Shown: piece after piece, positions 18,538 through 27,683 of the stretch
Layout of the letters: the number at the start of each line of letters is the position of its first letter
How positions within the stretch are numbered: the stretch's first letter is position 1
NCBI GenBank assembly: GCA_003161435.1
Contig: PMOS01000020.1
Location: 145,439 to 209,438, forward strand
DNA length: 64,000 bases
Reading direction: 5' to 3'
Source: Vulcanimicrobiota bacterium
GTDB lineage: Bacteria > Vulcanimicrobiota > Vulcanimicrobiia > Vulcanimicrobiales > Vulcanimicrobiaceae
Notes under the pieces: model-generated
The model's database searches: none
Told to the model about the DNA's origin: nothing
The model's input: only the letters and a program-made list of their open reading frames with translations
Translations under genes and position numbers: made by a program

Positions 18538-19959
18538 ATGACAAGCACGATCGCCGTCGCGCCCGAGGCGACCGCGCCTGCCAGGCCCGGCGCGGAACTC
18601 GATCCGCGAACACGGGCACTCCTGTACGCGCCGATCGTGCCGCTGCTGCTGACGCTCGCCTGGCCGAATGTGGTGGTGATGCTGGCCCAGGCCAGCACCG
18701 GGCTCATCGAAACCTTTTGGGTTTCACGTCTGGGCACCGACGCGCTGGCCGGAATGGCGCTCGTCTTCCCGGGCGTCATGCTGATGCAGATGATCTCCGC
18801 CGGCTCGCTGGGCGGCGGGATCTCTTCGGCGATCGCGCGCGCGCTCGGTGCGCGGCGTCCCGCCGACGCCGACGCGCTGGTCGTTCACGCGCTGATCATC
18901 AACGTCGCGCTGGGGCTGCTCGTGTCGGCGCTGTTCTTGCTGTTCGGACCCGAGCTGTACCGCGCACTCGGCGGACGCGGTGCGTCGCTCGCCGCGGCGT
19001 TGAAATACTCCAACGTCGTCTTCGCCGGCAACGTGCTGCTGTGGGTGATGAACGGGCTGGCCAGCGCGGTGCGCGGGACCGGCAACATGCTCTTTCCCGC
19101 GCTGGTCGTCGTCGGTGGTGCGCTGATTCTGGTCCCGCTCTCGCCGCTGCTGATCTTCGGCATCGGCCCGTTCCCCGCGCTCGGCATCGCCGGCGGCGGC
19201 GTCGCGATGCTGATCTCCTTTGCGGCCGGGGCCGCGGTGCTCGCGTACTATGTGCTCTCGGGCCGCAGTGTGGTGCGCATTCGGCGCAGCCCGGTGCAGC
19301 GCAAGTTCTTCACCGACATCTTGATCGTCGGCGGCGTCGCGACCGTATCGTCGCTGCAGACCAACGTCACCATCGGTGGCGCAACCGCGCTCGTCGCAAC
19401 CGTCGCGGGACCGGCCGGCGTCGCCGGGTACGGCACCGGCGCGCGTTTGGAGTACCTGTTGATCCCGCTGGTGTTCGGGCTGGGCGCGCCGCTCGTCGCG
19501 CTGGTCGGAACGAACATCGGCGCCGGACAGCCGAAGCGCGCGTTGCGCATCGCGTTCGTCGGCGCCGCGATCGCGTTCGTCATGACCGAGATCATCGGTG
19601 CGTCCGCGGCGATCTGGCCGCACGCGTGGCTCGGGTTGTTCGGTTCCGATCCCGGCATGCTCGCGACCGGCACGGCATATCTGCACGTCGTCGGGCCGTT
19701 CTACGGCTTCTTCGGCCTCGGCTTGTGCTTGTACTTTGCCTCGCAGGGAGCGGGTCGTCTGGGTTGGCCGCTGGTGGCCGGGTTTCTGCGGATGTTCGTG
19801 GGACTGGCCGCCGGCTGGTTCGCGTTGCGGATGACCGGTTCGTTGACGGCATTGTTCGTCGCGCTCGGCCTGGGGATGTTCCTCTACGGCGCTCTCGTGA
19901 CGTTCGCCGTCGCGCGCGGTTCATGGTTTCGGCGCGCCCCGACTGCGGGTTCGGCCTAA
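18538..19959 (+). CDS. MATE family efflux transporter
   Basis: ~12 hydrophobic helices, IPLLLTLAWPNVVVMLAQASTGLIETFWVSRLGTDALAGMALVFP; start ATG 18538. Confidence 0.92.
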   Translation: MTSTIAVAPEATAPARPGAELDPRTRALLYAPIVPLLLTLAWPNVVVMLAQASTGLIETFWVSRLGTDALAGMALVFPGVMLMQMISAGSLGGGISSAIARALGARRPADADALVVHALIINVALGLLVSALFLLFGPELYRALGGRGASLAAALKYSNVVFAGNVLLWVMNGLASAVRGTGNMLFPALVVVGGALILVPLSPLLIFGIGPFPALGIAGGGVAMLISFAAGAAVLAYYVLSGRSVVRIRRSPVQRKFFTDILIVGGVATVSSLQTNVTIGGATALVATVAGPAGVAGYGTGARLEYLLIPLVFGLGAPLVALVGTNIGAGQPKRALRIAFVGAAIAFVMTEIIGASAAIWPHAWLGLFGSDPGMLATGTAYLHVVGPFYGFFGLGLCLYFASQGAGRLGWPLVAGFLRMFVGLAAGWFALRMTGSLTALFVALGLGMFLYGALVTFAVARGSWFRRAPTAGSA

Positions 19960-20543
19960 GCGCCGAACCCTTTGCGCGACCCCATCGCCTGCATGAAGCG
20001 GTCGCGAATCTGGGCCGGATCGCGCGGCGGTTGCGCGATCGCCGGGCCGCGCTCGATCCGCGCGCCGATCAGCGACGGTCCGGTTCGTTCGAGCGCGGCC
20101 TGCACGAGGCGCACGAAGTCGCTGGTGTCCTGCGCCCACGCGCTGTGCGCGATCCCGGTGGCGCGCGCGACCTCGACGAAATCGCAGCGCTGCGCGCTTG
20201 CGGTCGGCTGCCCGCCGGTGATCTCGTAGACGCCATTGTCCATCACCACCAGGGTGAGATTCGCCGGCGCGACCATCGCGATCGTTGCGAGGCAGCCGAG
20301 ATTCATCAGCAGCGAGCCGTCGCCTTCGATGCCGATCACGCGCCGCCGTGGCTGCGCGAGCGCAACGCCGAGCGCGATCGGGAACGCCAGCCCCATGCTG
20401 CCCAGCATGTAGAAGTTCTGCGAGCGGTGGCCGGCGGCGTACAGGTCGAAGTTGGTGTTGCCGATCCCCGCGACGACGGCCTCGTCGCGCAGCATGCCCA
20501 CGAGCCCGCGCATCAGCTCGATGCGGCTGAGCGTCGCCGTCAT
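19956..20543 (-). CDS. TPP-dependent decarboxylase, PP-domain subunit (sulfopyruvate/phosphonopyruvate decarboxylase beta-like)
   Basis: MTATLSRIELMRGLVGMLRDEAVVAGIGNTNFDLY...GIEGDGSLLMNLGCLATI...VVMDNGVYEITGGQ; TPP GDG...N motif; ATGA overlap. Confidence 0.82.
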   Translation of the reverse strand: MTATLSRIELMRGLVGMLRDEAVVAGIGNTNFDLYAAGHRSQNFYMLGSMGLAFPIALGVALAQPRRRVIGIEGDGSLLMNLGCLATIAMVAPANLTLVVMDNGVYEITGGQPTASAQRCDFVEVARATGIAHSAWAQDTSDFVRLVQAALERTGPSLIGARIERGPAIAQPPRDPAQIRDRFMQAMGSRKGFGA

Positions 20544-21064
20544 GCCGCGAAGACCTTGCCGCCGGTCAAGAGCGGCGAGAGCACCAGCACGACGGGTGTC
20601 TGGGTGGCGTGGGCCTGCACGATCGAACGGTCGACGACGAAGGCGAGATCTTCGAGACGCTCGATCGTCTGGTGCGGGATTCCGAGCGCGTCGCAGACGG
20701 GCGCGACGACGCGGCTCGACCATACCTGGCCGACGTTGACCTCGCCGAGCGAGCCGCGTTCGGAGACGAGCATCACGACCGGGATCTGATACGCGACCGC
20801 CAGCGACGCGAGCGCGTTGGGCACGTTGCCGAACCCGCTGGTCTGCATCATCAGAATGCTGCGCAGCCCGCCCATCCACGCGCCCGCGCAGATCCCGACG
20901 CCTTCCTCTTCGCGCGTCGCGGTGAACGCGGTGAAGAACGGGTCGGCGTGCACGCCGTCGATCAGTGGGATGAGGACCTTGTCGGGGACGTAGACGGCGA
21001 GACGAACGTCGTGTTTCCTCAACGCCGCCAATACGACGCCGGCCCAGGCGCTATCGCTTGGCAA
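20540..21064 (-). CDS. TPP-dependent decarboxylase, PYR-domain subunit (sulfopyruvate/phosphonopyruvate decarboxylase alpha-like)
   Basis: VPDKVLIPLIDGVHADPFFTAFTATREEEGVGICAGAWMGGLRSILMMQTSGFGNVPNAL. Confidence 0.82.
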   Translation of the reverse strand: MPSDSAWAGVVLAALRKHDVRLAVYVPDKVLIPLIDGVHADPFFTAFTATREEEGVGICAGAWMGGLRSILMMQTSGFGNVPNALASLAVAYQIPVVMLVSERGSLGEVNVGQVWSSRVVAPVCDALGIPHQTIERLEDLAFVVDRSIVQAHATQTPVVLVLSPLLTGGKVFAA

Positions 21065-22100
21065 GGGCTTCCGCGATCACGCGCGTAGCGACGAGGTCGT
21101 TGTAGGCGTACTCCTCCGAGATGAGGCCGACGGCCTGGTGGAATTTCACGGCCCGCGTGAAGCCGGCCTCGCTGGGCAGCGGGCTCGACGGCACCGACGT
21201 CGTGCGGTAGATCTCCAGCGTGAGGTCGAGCGCTTTGGGATCGAGGTTCGGGTAGAACGCTTTGAGCAGATCCCGGCTGCGCGCCGGGTCTTTGAGGATC
21301 GTCGTGCACGCGTCGGCGTAGCCGCGCACGAAGCCCACGATCGCCGCGTGCTTCTTGTCGATGTCGTCCTGCGTCGTGTAGACGACCCCGTGCAACTGGT
21401 GGGCCATCGCCGGGACGTCGCCGCGCGCCGGGCTGACGAACGTCTCGCCGATCCCTTCGACCTGCGCTTGCTGCCCGAGCGGCCACGCGAACGACACCAT
21501 GTCGACTCGATTGGCCTGCAGCGCGGCGAGAACGGCCGGGATGTTGGCGCCGACGTTGACGAGCTGCACGTCGCGCGTGCGATCGATGTTGCCCTGCTTG
21601 AGCAGATACAGCACGAGCGCTTCGGTGCCGCTGCCGGGGCCGGTGATACCGATATTTTTTCCGCGCATGGCGCGGATCTTGTCGCTCAGGCTGCTCTTCT
21701 CGTTCAGCTTCGACGCTGCAAGAAAGTCCTTCGAGGCGATGATGTCGACGTAGAACGCGTTGGTGCCGGCCGAGATGATCTTCCCCGAGCGACCGGCTTT
21801 GACGAGCGAGAAGACGTCGGTGATGACCGACGAGCCGATGTCGATGCTGCCGGCGGTCACGGCCGTGTCGGTGAGCGCGCCGGTCGAGAACTCGGTCACC
21901 GTGCCGATGTCGACACCGTTGCGCTGAAAATAGCCGAGCTGCTCGCCGACGAACAGCGGGAAGTGGGCGATCGAGTGACCGATCGAACCGACGGCCAGGT
22001 TCGTCACGGCCGCTGCGGCGGCCGGTTTCAGCATCGCCGGCGCGAGCACTGCGGCGGCCGTCGTTCCGAGAAAATGCCGGCGGATCAAGCGTGCGGACAT
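21051..22100 (-). CDS. ABC transporter substrate-binding protein (SsuA/TauA/NMT1-like) with Tat-like signal
   Basis: MSARLIRRHFLGTTAAAVLAP (RRxFL) then AHFPLFVGEQLGYFQRNGVDIGTV...ITGPGSGTEALVLYLLKQGNID. Confidence 0.88.
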   Translation of the reverse strand: MSARLIRRHFLGTTAAAVLAPAMLKPAAAAAVTNLAVGSIGHSIAHFPLFVGEQLGYFQRNGVDIGTVTEFSTGALTDTAVTAGSIDIGSSVITDVFSLVKAGRSGKIISAGTNAFYVDIIASKDFLAASKLNEKSSLSDKIRAMRGKNIGITGPGSGTEALVLYLLKQGNIDRTRDVQLVNVGANIPAVLAALQANRVDMVSFAWPLGQQAQVEGIGETFVSPARGDVPAMAHQLHGVVYTTQDDIDKKHAAIVGFVRGYADACTTILKDPARSRDLLKAFYPNLDPKALDLTLEIYRTTSVPSSPLPSEAGFTRAVKFHQAVGLISEEYAYNDLVATRVIAEALAKR

Positions 22101-22107
22101 GGATACC

Positions 22108-22893
22108 TCAGTTGGGACGCAGCGAGAGGTTTGCGTCGACCTTCCAGACCGACGTGCGCCGGTCGACGAAGTTCACCAGCGCGTTGAGAATCGTGGCGAG
22201 AATGGTCAGGACGATCAACGCCGCGAAGACGCCGGCAGTATCGAACTGGCTTGCCGCCGAGGAGATCAGGTAGCCGATGCCGCGGTTGCTGGCGATCAGC
22301 TCGCCGACGACCGCGCCGATCAGCGCGTACGGGATCGAAATGCGGACGCCGGTCAGTGCTGCGCTCAGTGCGTGCGGGACGATGACCTTCAACAGAACAT
22401 CACGCGATGAGGCGCCCATCAGCCAGACCGCGTTGATCAAATCGGGGTCGACGTTGCGCACGCCGGCGACCGTGTTGAAGAAGACGATGAAGAAGACGGT
22501 GACAGTAGCCAGGATGATCTTCATCCAGATGCCGACGCCGAACCACACGATGAACAGCGGCGCGAGCGCGACCTTCGGTATCGAGTAGACCGCGACGATG
22601 AAGGGATCGACGACTTCGCCCAGCTCGCGCTGCGGCCCGATCACGAAGCCTGCGACGACGCCCGCGACGGCGCCCAGGACGAACCCGCCCAGCGTCTCTT
22701 CGACCGTGATCGAGGTGTGGAACAGCAGCGTGCCGTCGGCCAGCCACTGCCCTTCGCGCAGCCAGATGGCGCTCGGGCTGCTGATGTAGAACGCCATTCC
22801 GTGCAGCGCCGACAGCGCTTGCCAGACCGCGACGATTGCCAAGAACAGACCCAACCGCCAGGCGAAGATCCGCGGCGTTCGCTTGGCGTTCAC
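22108..22893 (-). CDS. ABC transporter permease (SsuC/TauC-like)
   Basis: GTG start 22893 overlapping upstream stop; ALAPLFIVWFGVGIWMKIILATVTVFFIVFFNT, six hydrophobic helices. Confidence 0.9.
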   Translation of the reverse strand: MNAKRTPRIFAWRLGLFLAIVAVWQALSALHGMAFYISSPSAIWLREGQWLADGTLLFHTSITVEETLGGFVLGAVAGVVAGFVIGPQRELGEVVDPFIVAVYSIPKVALAPLFIVWFGVGIWMKIILATVTVFFIVFFNTVAGVRNVDPDLINAVWLMGASSRDVLLKVIVPHALSAALTGVRISIPYALIGAVVGELIASNRGIGYLISSAASQFDTAGVFAALIVLTILATILNALVNFVDRRTSVWKVDANLSLRPN

Positions 22894-23675
22894 GAAACCG
22901 CAGCGGGTTCGGCGTAGCGATCGGCCGACAATGCTTCCCACAGGCGCGCTTCGATCGCGTGGAACTCGGGGCTGCGCCGGATCGCGACCACGTCGCGCGG
23001 GCGCGCCAGCTCGATGCGCTCGTCGCGCACGATACGTCCGCGAGCACCGAGCACGACCACGCGGTCGCCCAGCGCGATCGCCTCGTCGAGGTCGTGGGTC
23101 ACGAAGACGACCGTCTTCCCGCTGTCGCCCCACAGGCGCAACAGCTCGTTCTGCATCTCGACGCGCAGCTGCGCGTCCAAAGCCGAGAACGGCTCGTCGA
23201 GCAGCAGCAGCTCCGGATCGGCGACCAGCATGCGGGCGAGCGAGGTGCGCCGCGCCATCCCGCCGGAGAGCTCGCGCGGGTAGGCCCGCTCGCGGCCACG
23301 CAATCCGACCAACTCCACCAGCTCGCGCGCCTTGCTCGTCCGCTCGGCCGCCGCGACGCCGCGAATCTCGAGCGGCGTCTCGATGTTGCGCAGGACGTCG
23401 CGCCAAGGCAACAGCGTATCCTTTTGGGTCAAGTAGCCGACGCCGGGGCGCGGGCCTTGCACCGCGGTGCCGCCGTTGGTGACGCGGCCGCTCGTCGGCG
23501 CGATCAAACCGGCGATGATGCTGAGCAGGGTCGATTTTCCGCAGCCGCTCGGCCCGACGAAGCAGACGAAGCTGCCGTCCTCGATGTCGAGCGAGACGGC
23601 GTCGAGCGCGACCTGTTCGACCCCGCCGCGAAAGAAGACGCGGCCGACCGCTTCCATCCGAACGAGCGCGCTCAC
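22890..23675 (-). CDS. ABC transporter ATP-binding protein (SsuB/TauB-like)
   Basis: GPSGCGKSTLL, LSGGMARRTSLARML, LLLLDEPFSALD; likely GTG start 23675. Confidence 0.92.
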   Translation of the reverse strand: MSALVRMEAVGRVFFRGGVEQVALDAVSLDIEDGSFVCFVGPSGCGKSTLLSIIAGLIAPTSGRVTNGGTAVQGPRPGVGYLTQKDTLLPWRDVLRNIETPLEIRGVAAAERTSKARELVELVGLRGRERAYPRELSGGMARRTSLARMLVADPELLLLDEPFSALDAQLRVEMQNELLRLWGDSGKTVVFVTHDLDEAIALGDRVVVLGARGRIVRDERIELARPRDVVAIRRSPEFHAIEARLWEALSADRYAEPAAVS

Positions 23676-23772
23676 GCTGCGCCAGCCGTGTCCATTGACA
23701 CTGTTAGCACAATTGTCGACAATCGGCGTCGGCAGGCGCAGAATCCTCCTGCCGAACCGGGACGGAGAAACG

Positions 23773-25263
23773 ATGGCGACCGTAGTGGAATCACCGCGCG
23801 AATACGCGCAGCTCTTCATCGCCGGTGAATGGGTCGCGCCGCACTCGGGGCGCACCATCGCTTCGATCGACCCGTCGAGCGAGGAGATCTGGGCGTCGGT
23901 CGCCGAGGCGGACGAGGTCGACGTCGACCGCGCCGTCGTTGCCGCGCGCGACGCGCTGCGCGGACCGTGGGCGAGGCTCACGCCCTCGGCGCGCGGTGCG
24001 CTCATCCATCGGCTCGGGGCGCTGATCGCGCGCGACGCGCGCAAGCTCGCCGAGCTCGAGAGCCGCGACAACGGTAAACCGCTGCGCGACACGCTCGGCG
24101 AGATGCAGCGCGCCGCCGATTGGCTGACGTTCTTCGCCGGGGCCGCGGACAAGATCTACGGGGAGACGATCCCGTACAAACCCGACGCGCACGCGTTCAC
24201 CCGGCGCGAACCGGTCGGCGTCGTCGGCGCCATCCTGCCCTGGAACTCGCCGATGAGCCTATACTCCTGGAAGCTCGGGCCGGCGCTCGCGACCGGCTGC
24301 ACGGTCGTCCTCAAACCCGCCGAGCTCACGCCGGTCAGCGCGATGGAGCTCGGTGCCCTCATCACCGAGGCGGGCTTCCCGGCCGGCGTCGTCAACATCG
24401 TCCCCGGCTACGGACATACGGCCGGCGCCGCGCTGGCGGCGCATCCCAAGGTCAACAAGATCACCTTCACCGGCGAGCACCGCACCGCACAAGAGATCAT
24501 GCGCAGCGCGGCCGTGAACCTCAAACGCATCTCGTTCGAGTGCGGCGGAAAGTCGCCGCATATCATCTTCGAGGACGCGGATCTCGAGCGCGCGGCGACC
24601 GTTGCGACGCACGGCGCGTTTCGCTCGACCGGTCAGTCGTGCTCGATCGGATCTCGGCTGTTCGTCCAGCGCTCGATCTACGACCGCACGATCGATGTGC
24701 TGGTCCAGCGCGCCGCGCGCATCCGGGTCGGGATGCCGCTCGACGCCGCGACGCACATCGGGCCGCACACGTCGGCCGAGCAGCTGGCCAAGACGAACCG
24801 CTACATCGAGTACGGCAAGGACGCCGGCTTTCGGCTGCTGCTGGGCGGGAAACGTCCGGCCGGCTTCGAGCGCGGTTATTTCGTCGAACCGACGATCTTC
24901 GCCGACGTCGACAACGGTTCGCGGTTAGCGCAAGAAGAGATCTTCGGGCCGGTGCTGGCGGTGATCCCCTTCGACACCGAAGCCGAGGCCGTGGCGATGG
25001 CCAACGACACGCAGTACGGCTTGGTCGCGGGACTTTGGACCCGCGACGTCGGCCGCGCGCACCGCGTCGCCGCGCAGCTCGAGTCCGGTCTGGTTTCGGT
25101 CAACACGTATCGGCCGGTGCACTGGATGCTGCCGTACGGCGGCTACAAGATGAGCGGCATCGGCCGCGAAAACGGCTTCGACGCCGTCAACGAGTACCTC
25201 GAAACGAAAACCGTCGTGATCGACTACGCCGAAGCTCCACCGCCCGATCCGTTCGCCGACTGA
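23773..25263 (+). CDS. Aldehyde dehydrogenase family protein
   Basis: FECGGKSPHIIFEDADLERA, GQSCSIGSRLFV, EEIFGPVLAVIPF; ATG 23773. Confidence 0.93.
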   Translation: MATVVESPREYAQLFIAGEWVAPHSGRTIASIDPSSEEIWASVAEADEVDVDRAVVAARDALRGPWARLTPSARGALIHRLGALIARDARKLAELESRDNGKPLRDTLGEMQRAADWLTFFAGAADKIYGETIPYKPDAHAFTRREPVGVVGAILPWNSPMSLYSWKLGPALATGCTVVLKPAELTPVSAMELGALITEAGFPAGVVNIVPGYGHTAGAALAAHPKVNKITFTGEHRTAQEIMRSAAVNLKRISFECGGKSPHIIFEDADLERAATVATHGAFRSTGQSCSIGSRLFVQRSIYDRTIDVLVQRAARIRVGMPLDAATHIGPHTSAEQLAKTNRYIEYGKDAGFRLLLGGKRPAGFERGYFVEPTIFADVDNGSRLAQEEIFGPVLAVIPFDTEAEAVAMANDTQYGLVAGLWTRDVGRAHRVAAQLESGLVSVNTYRPVHWMLPYGGYKMSGIGRENGFDAVNEYLETKTVVIDYAEAPPPDPFAD

Positions 25264-25327
25264 CCACCTCGCGTGAAAGCCCGGGAGCGCCGTCGATCCT
25301 GACGGCGCTCTCCGAGAGCACCGTCTT

Positions 25328-26092
25328 TCAGCCGGTGGTGACTCGCACGACGCACGACGGGTTCGTTCCGGTCGTGAAGTTCAGGTAGTGCTGCGGAAGA
25401 AGCTGGATCGAGATCGCGCCGTGGACGTCGACTTGGTAGGACCACAGGGTCTTGTCGCAGACGGCGGTCGTCGAGAGCTTGTAGTTCGCGGCCGGCGTGA
25501 AATGGACGATCAACCCGGCCGGATACGTGAACTCACAATAGTTGGAGCCAAACATCGCTCCCCAATACCCGCCCTCGGCGCCGCACTGCGACTGCCCCAA
25601 GAGCGAATCGAGGTCCAGGATGTTGCCGCTGCTGGTGGGGTCCGTTTGTACCTGTTGCTGAGGCGGAAGAGCGACACACGCCGAAGCGTTCGCGCTCGCG
25701 CAGAACGCTTTCATGTCGGGCGGCGCCGAAGCGTACTGCGATGCCGGCTCGACGACGGCAACACTGAGCGCGAGCGGCTGGCTGAGCGACCCGTTGAGCT
25801 TGACGCCGGGCTTGGTGAAGGCCGGCCGTCCGGTGCCGAGCGCGACCGGCGTGAGCGCGCGCAGCTTGGCGGAGACGCTTCTGCCGACGAGGGCGGCGTT
25901 CTCGCGATTCGCTTCGCGCGCTCGGTGCGCAGCGCGGAGCTGACCCAACGTCACCGTCCTCGTACCGATGCGCACGATGGTCGACGGCGGCGCCGCGACC
26001 AGCCGCTGTTCGAGGGTAAGCCGCTCGAGCGGTGCGACGGCGGCCGCTCCGAGTAGGGCGACGGAGAGAACCAGGGCGAAGCGACTCTTCAT
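25328..26092 (-). CDS. Secreted protein of unknown function
   Basis: Signal peptide MKSRFALVLSVALLGAAAVA; five Cys in mature C-terminal half; no family recognised. Confidence 0.65.
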   Translation of the reverse strand: MKSRFALVLSVALLGAAAVAPLERLTLEQRLVAAPPSTIVRIGTRTVTLGQLRAAHRAREANRENAALVGRSVSAKLRALTPVALGTGRPAFTKPGVKLNGSLSQPLALSVAVVEPASQYASAPPDMKAFCASANASACVALPPQQQVQTDPTSSGNILDLDSLLGQSQCGAEGGYWGAMFGSNYCEFTYPAGLIVHFTPAANYKLSTTAVCDKTLWSYQVDVHGAISIQLLPQHYLNFTTGTNPSCVVRVTTG

Positions 26093-26168
26093 GCGCGAAC
26101 GATACTGCCGGCGCGCCCAGTCGTCAACGCACGTTCCAGCCGACCGACCCCACCTCGAGCCGCGCGGC

Positions 26169-27545
26169 TCAGCCCGCCGGTACGATCGCGGGGACGCGAT
26201 ACGTGCCGTCGAGCGCGGTGGCCCTCGGCCAATAGAGGCGTAGCGTCACCAGGAATTGGCCGGCAGGGGCGGGGAGCCAGTTCGCTTGGTCGGCGGTTGG
26301 TGCTTCGTGCTGGATCGCGACGTCGATCGAACCGTCGGGATTTCGTTTGAGCGTAGTGTCGCGCAGCGTGTAGCGGTTGATCGGGTTCGCGACGAGGAAG
26401 TGGTCGGAGCCGTAGAGCGTCAACGACCAGAACGCGTTCGCCGGCGGGAGGTTCGCCGCGTCGAAGTGGATCGTGTAGCGGCGCAGTCCTGAGAGCGGCG
26501 CGCCGTTGCCGTCGACGGATGTCTCCGGGTACACCGCGTCTTCGGGCAGATTCGCCGCAAGCAGCGTGTTCGCGATGAACGCGCGATATGCGTACGCGGT
26601 ACCGAAGCGGCCGGTGTCCTTCGTCCACCGCCAACCGTTGACGTGCGGCACCGAGGGTGCGTCGTAGCCTTCGATCTGCGAGAGCGCGTCGTGCACGCCC
26701 AGTTCGACTTCCGCGCGACCGTCGCCGTTGAGCGCGCTTGGGTCGAACCGTTTCCCGGCGACGACGCCGATGCTTGCCAGGCGCGCGACGATCGGCGTGT
26801 CCGCGGGACGCGGCGGATCTTTGATCATTGCCGCCGCGAGCACGCTGAAGAACGTCTGGGCGTTCATCGCCGCGACGCGCGCGGGCGGCGTAGGCCCGGT
26901 GTCGACGTCCGGATCGACGAGAATGCCCGGCGGAGGCTGGTACGAGGCGTCGCCGAACCGGCTGAGCGGTACGACGCGGTACTGCTGCTGGATCGCCGTG
27001 ATGACCCCGGCGCCATCGGCGGGACGCGCGCGCGTTCGCGCCAACACCCACACGTCGTTGGTCGACGAGCGGACGAGCGTCACGCCGGCCGGTACCGTCC
27101 CCTTCCAGCCCGGACCGGCGACCGCGTAGTCTCTGGGCGCGGAGCCGGGCACGCGTGGGCTGGGATCGGCGATCACGTCGGTCCATGCGTCCATGACCTC
27201 GGCGACGAAGTATCGTCCACCGGCATCGGGGACGTGCAGCACGAGCGGCTCGGCCGTGACGTCGAGCCAGGCTGAAGAGTACCGTGTGTCGCCGTTGGGC
27301 GCGACGACGATCCGAAACGGCGGCGTCGGACCCGACAGCATGTGAACGAACTGCCCGTTGGCTCGGGCGATCGTCGTGATCCGGCGCGTGACTTCCATCA
27401 GCACCAGTGGATAGCCGAAGATGAAACCGTCACGCGCGATCGCCCGCACGTCGTCGCCGGTCGCCGCGCCCGCCACGCAAGGCGCAAGCGATAGAGCGAT
27501 GACTGCGGTCAACACGAGGCTCGTGAGCCGGCGCGCCAGTGACAT
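26169..27545 (-). CDS. DUF1254/DUF1214 domain-containing secreted protein
   Basis: GFIFGYPLVLMEVTRRITT...VVAPNGDTRYSSAWLDVTAEPLVLHVPDAGGRYFVAEVMDAWTDV...AFWSLTLYGSDHFLVANPINRYTL. Confidence 0.9.
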   Translation of the reverse strand: MSLARRLTSLVLTAVIALSLAPCVAGAATGDDVRAIARDGFIFGYPLVLMEVTRRITTIARANGQFVHMLSGPTPPFRIVVAPNGDTRYSSAWLDVTAEPLVLHVPDAGGRYFVAEVMDAWTDVIADPSPRVPGSAPRDYAVAGPGWKGTVPAGVTLVRSSTNDVWVLARTRARPADGAGVITAIQQQYRVVPLSRFGDASYQPPPGILVDPDVDTGPTPPARVAAMNAQTFFSVLAAAMIKDPPRPADTPIVARLASIGVVAGKRFDPSALNGDGRAEVELGVHDALSQIEGYDAPSVPHVNGWRWTKDTGRFGTAYAYRAFIANTLLAANLPEDAVYPETSVDGNGAPLSGLRRYTIHFDAANLPPANAFWSLTLYGSDHFLVANPINRYTLRDTTLKRNPDGSIDVAIQHEAPTADQANWLPAPAGQFLVTLRLYWPRATALDGTYRVPAIVPAG

Positions 27546-27683
27546 GGTGTGCTCCTCACCGAGGGACGCCGGACCCGAGCGCCGGGCCCGGACCCCGGCT
27601 ACGCTCGCTTATCGCCGCGGCGTGCGGCGCCCTGGTCCCCGTCTGTGCTAGGATGAGCCAACGCGGCGAGCGCAGGAGGGGCG

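Noticed and set aside
18717-20789. 690-aa plus ORF overlapping MATE and TPP genes
   Set aside because: Arg-rich out-of-frame translation; both underlying genes have strong family motifs in other frames.
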